NCBI GenBank assembly: GCA_964515405.1
Contig: CAZERD010000021.1
Location: 1-22,778 of the forward strand
Direction of reading: 5' to 3'
Source: CAZERD01 sp964515405
GTDB taxonomy: Bacteria > Campylobacterota_A > Desulfurellia > Desulfurellales > CAZERD01
DNA: 22,778 bases
Shown: positions 21,809 through 22,778 of the stretch, one piece after another
Position numbering within the stretch: the stretch's first letter is position 1
Layout of the letters: each line of letters begins with the position of its first letter
Translations under genes and position numbers: made by a program
The notes under the pieces: model-generated
Databases searched by the model: none
Told to the model about the DNA's origin: nothing
What the model saw: the letters and a program-made list of their open reading frames with translations, nothing else

Positions 21809-22778
21809 TCAACCCCCCTCTGGAGGCTCAAAAGCCGTCACCTTGGGCGGGACACCCTTGTACTTCTCAACCTTCACAAGCACCGTATTAGCTATGTTGC
21901 CCTGAGCAAGTTTTGAGGTACCCTTATCCAGCGTGACCAGATTAACATTTCCGTGCTTACACATGGCCCCTACCTCACCGGGTTTATCTGGATCGTACCA
22001 CGCCCCTTCATGCACGCATATTACGCCCTCTCTGACTCTATCGGTTATAACAGCAGAGGCCAGAAGCTTACCCCTCTTATTATATACCACAACTACATCG
22101 TTCTCCTCTATCCCAAACCTCTCCGCATCCCTAGGATTAATCCAAACTGGCTCTCTTTCGTTAATCTCATACAGATTCCTCAGCCATGTATTATCGAGCT
22201 GGGAATGGAATCTGTACTTCGGATGGGACGAAAGGAGATGCAAGGGATACTCTCGAGCTTTCTTACTCCCCAACCATTCAATAGGTTCAAGCCATGCGGG
22301 ATGAGGCGGACAGTCATCATAATGGAACTTGGCTATAGTTTCCGAATATATCTCTATCCTTCCAGATGGGGTACCTAGAGGATTCTTTAACGGATCGGCC
22401 CTAAAGTCACCGTACCTTACCCACTGCTTGGCCGATTCAGGTACAGGAAATTCAACATAACCCTTCTCCCAGAATTCTTCAAAGGAAGGCATGGGTAACT
22501 TCTTTATCTTAGCCTGCTTTTGGGCTATAGAGTAAAAATGTCTTATCCAGTCCATTTCTCCTCTGCCTTCCGTATACTTATGCTCAAACCCCAGCTCCCT
22601 GGAAATGCCAGCAAATATCTCATAATCGCTTTTTGCTTCATACAATGGCTCCACGCACTCCTTCATGGCCACTATGTACCTGTTCGTGTACTCACTCACA
22701 ACATCTATATCATTCCTCTCAAACGTGGTAGTAACAGGTAGCACAATATCCGCGAACTTCGCCGTTGAGGTCCAGTAT
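21809..22778 (-). CDS. torA: TorA/DMSO-reductase-family molybdoenzyme (C-terminal part)
   Basis: The reading frame is open to the window edge and carries the last ~322 residues of a molybdopterin oxidoreductase of the TMAO/DMSO/biotin-sulfoxide reductase group. At the edge it reads WTSTAKFADIVLPVTTTFERNDI, a block typical of this group. Near the end lies the molybdopterin-dinucleotide-binding domain with LSSHPKYRFHSQLDNTWLRN, VWINPRDAERFGI and VHEGAWYDPDKPGEVG. No internal stop is seen. The N-terminal part with the Tat signal and the Mo ligand (usually Ser) lies outside, so the exact substrate cannot be decided. The cytochrome gene directly downstream points to a periplasmic TMAO or DMSO respiratory enzyme. 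Confidence 0.88.
   Translation of the reverse strand, partial: YWTSTAKFADIVLPVTTTFERNDIDVVSEYTNRYIVAMKECVEPLYEAKSDYEIFAGISRELGFEHKYTEGRGEMDWIRHFYSIAQKQAKIKKLPMPSFEEFWEKGYVEFPVPESAKQWVRYGDFRADPLKNPLGTPSGRIEIYSETIAKFHYDDCPPHPAWLEPIEWLGSKKAREYPLHLLSSHPKYRFHSQLDNTWLRNLYEINEREPVWINPRDAERFGIEENDVVVVYNKRGKLLASAVITDRVREGVICVHEGAWYDPDKPGEVGAMCKHGNVNLVTLDKGTSKLAQGNIANTVLVKVEKYKGVPPKVTAFEPPEGG

Overview
The window reads as chromosomal DNA from an anaerobically respiring, Gram-negative-type bacterium: it has periplasmic multihaem cytochromes, Tat-exported molybdoenzymes and a System II cytochrome c maturation protein. Codon use leans strongly to AGA/AGG for arginine and ATA for isoleucine, which suggests (inference) a moderate to extreme thermophile. 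The gene content mixes traits known from sulfate-reducing Desulfobacterota (napCMADGH order), Campylobacterota (octahaem Hao with a NapC-type partner; TorA with a monohaem cytochrome) and deep-branching thermophiles. I cannot name the genus from sequence alone. There are no transposons, phage genes or CRISPR arrays, coding density is very high, and no gene-free stretch exceeds 300 bases; the longest is about 220 nt in front of napC.

Region 1 (about 1-4593, + strand): a sigma70-like promoter drives tRNA-Leu(CAG) and, apparently in the same transcript, metK, ahcY, an Mrp/NBP35-type Fe-S ATPase and a short Ppx/GppA phosphatase. metK and ahcY form one methyl-cycle unit (SAM synthesis and SAH removal). 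Junctions are overlapping or nearly so.

Region 2 (about 4602-11269, + strand): a second good promoter precedes glpF-dhaK-dhaL-glpK-dhaM/ptsHI. This is a compact C3-polyol uptake and phosphorylation operon. GlpF admits glycerol or dihydroxyacetone, GlpK phosphorylates glycerol with ATP, and DhaK/DhaL phosphorylate dihydroxyacetone with phosphate from PEP. The phosphate relay is one 820-residue polypeptide holding DhaM, HPr and a full-length Enzyme I, so the operon carries its own complete PTS phosphorelay.

Region 3 (about 11414-21170, + strand): a third promoter precedes napC(nrfH-like)-hao-ccsBA-napM-napA-napD-napG-napH. The predicted pathway is nitrate to nitrite by NapA, then nitrite (possibly via hydroxylamine) towards ammonium by the octahaem Hao homologue in place of NrfA. 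NapC and NapGH would supply electrons from quinol, NapM would be the soluble carrier, NapD the NapA chaperone, and CcsBA would attach the 16 haems encoded in this cluster. NapG looks like a Tat-exported lipoprotein, which is unusual.

Region 4 (21182-22778, - strand, convergent): the 3' part of a TorA/DMSO-reductase-family molybdoenzyme and a monohaem cytochrome resembling the C-terminal domain of TorC, comparable to the Cj0264c/Cj0265c pair of Campylobacter jejuni. The cell therefore probably switches among several periplasmic electron acceptors.
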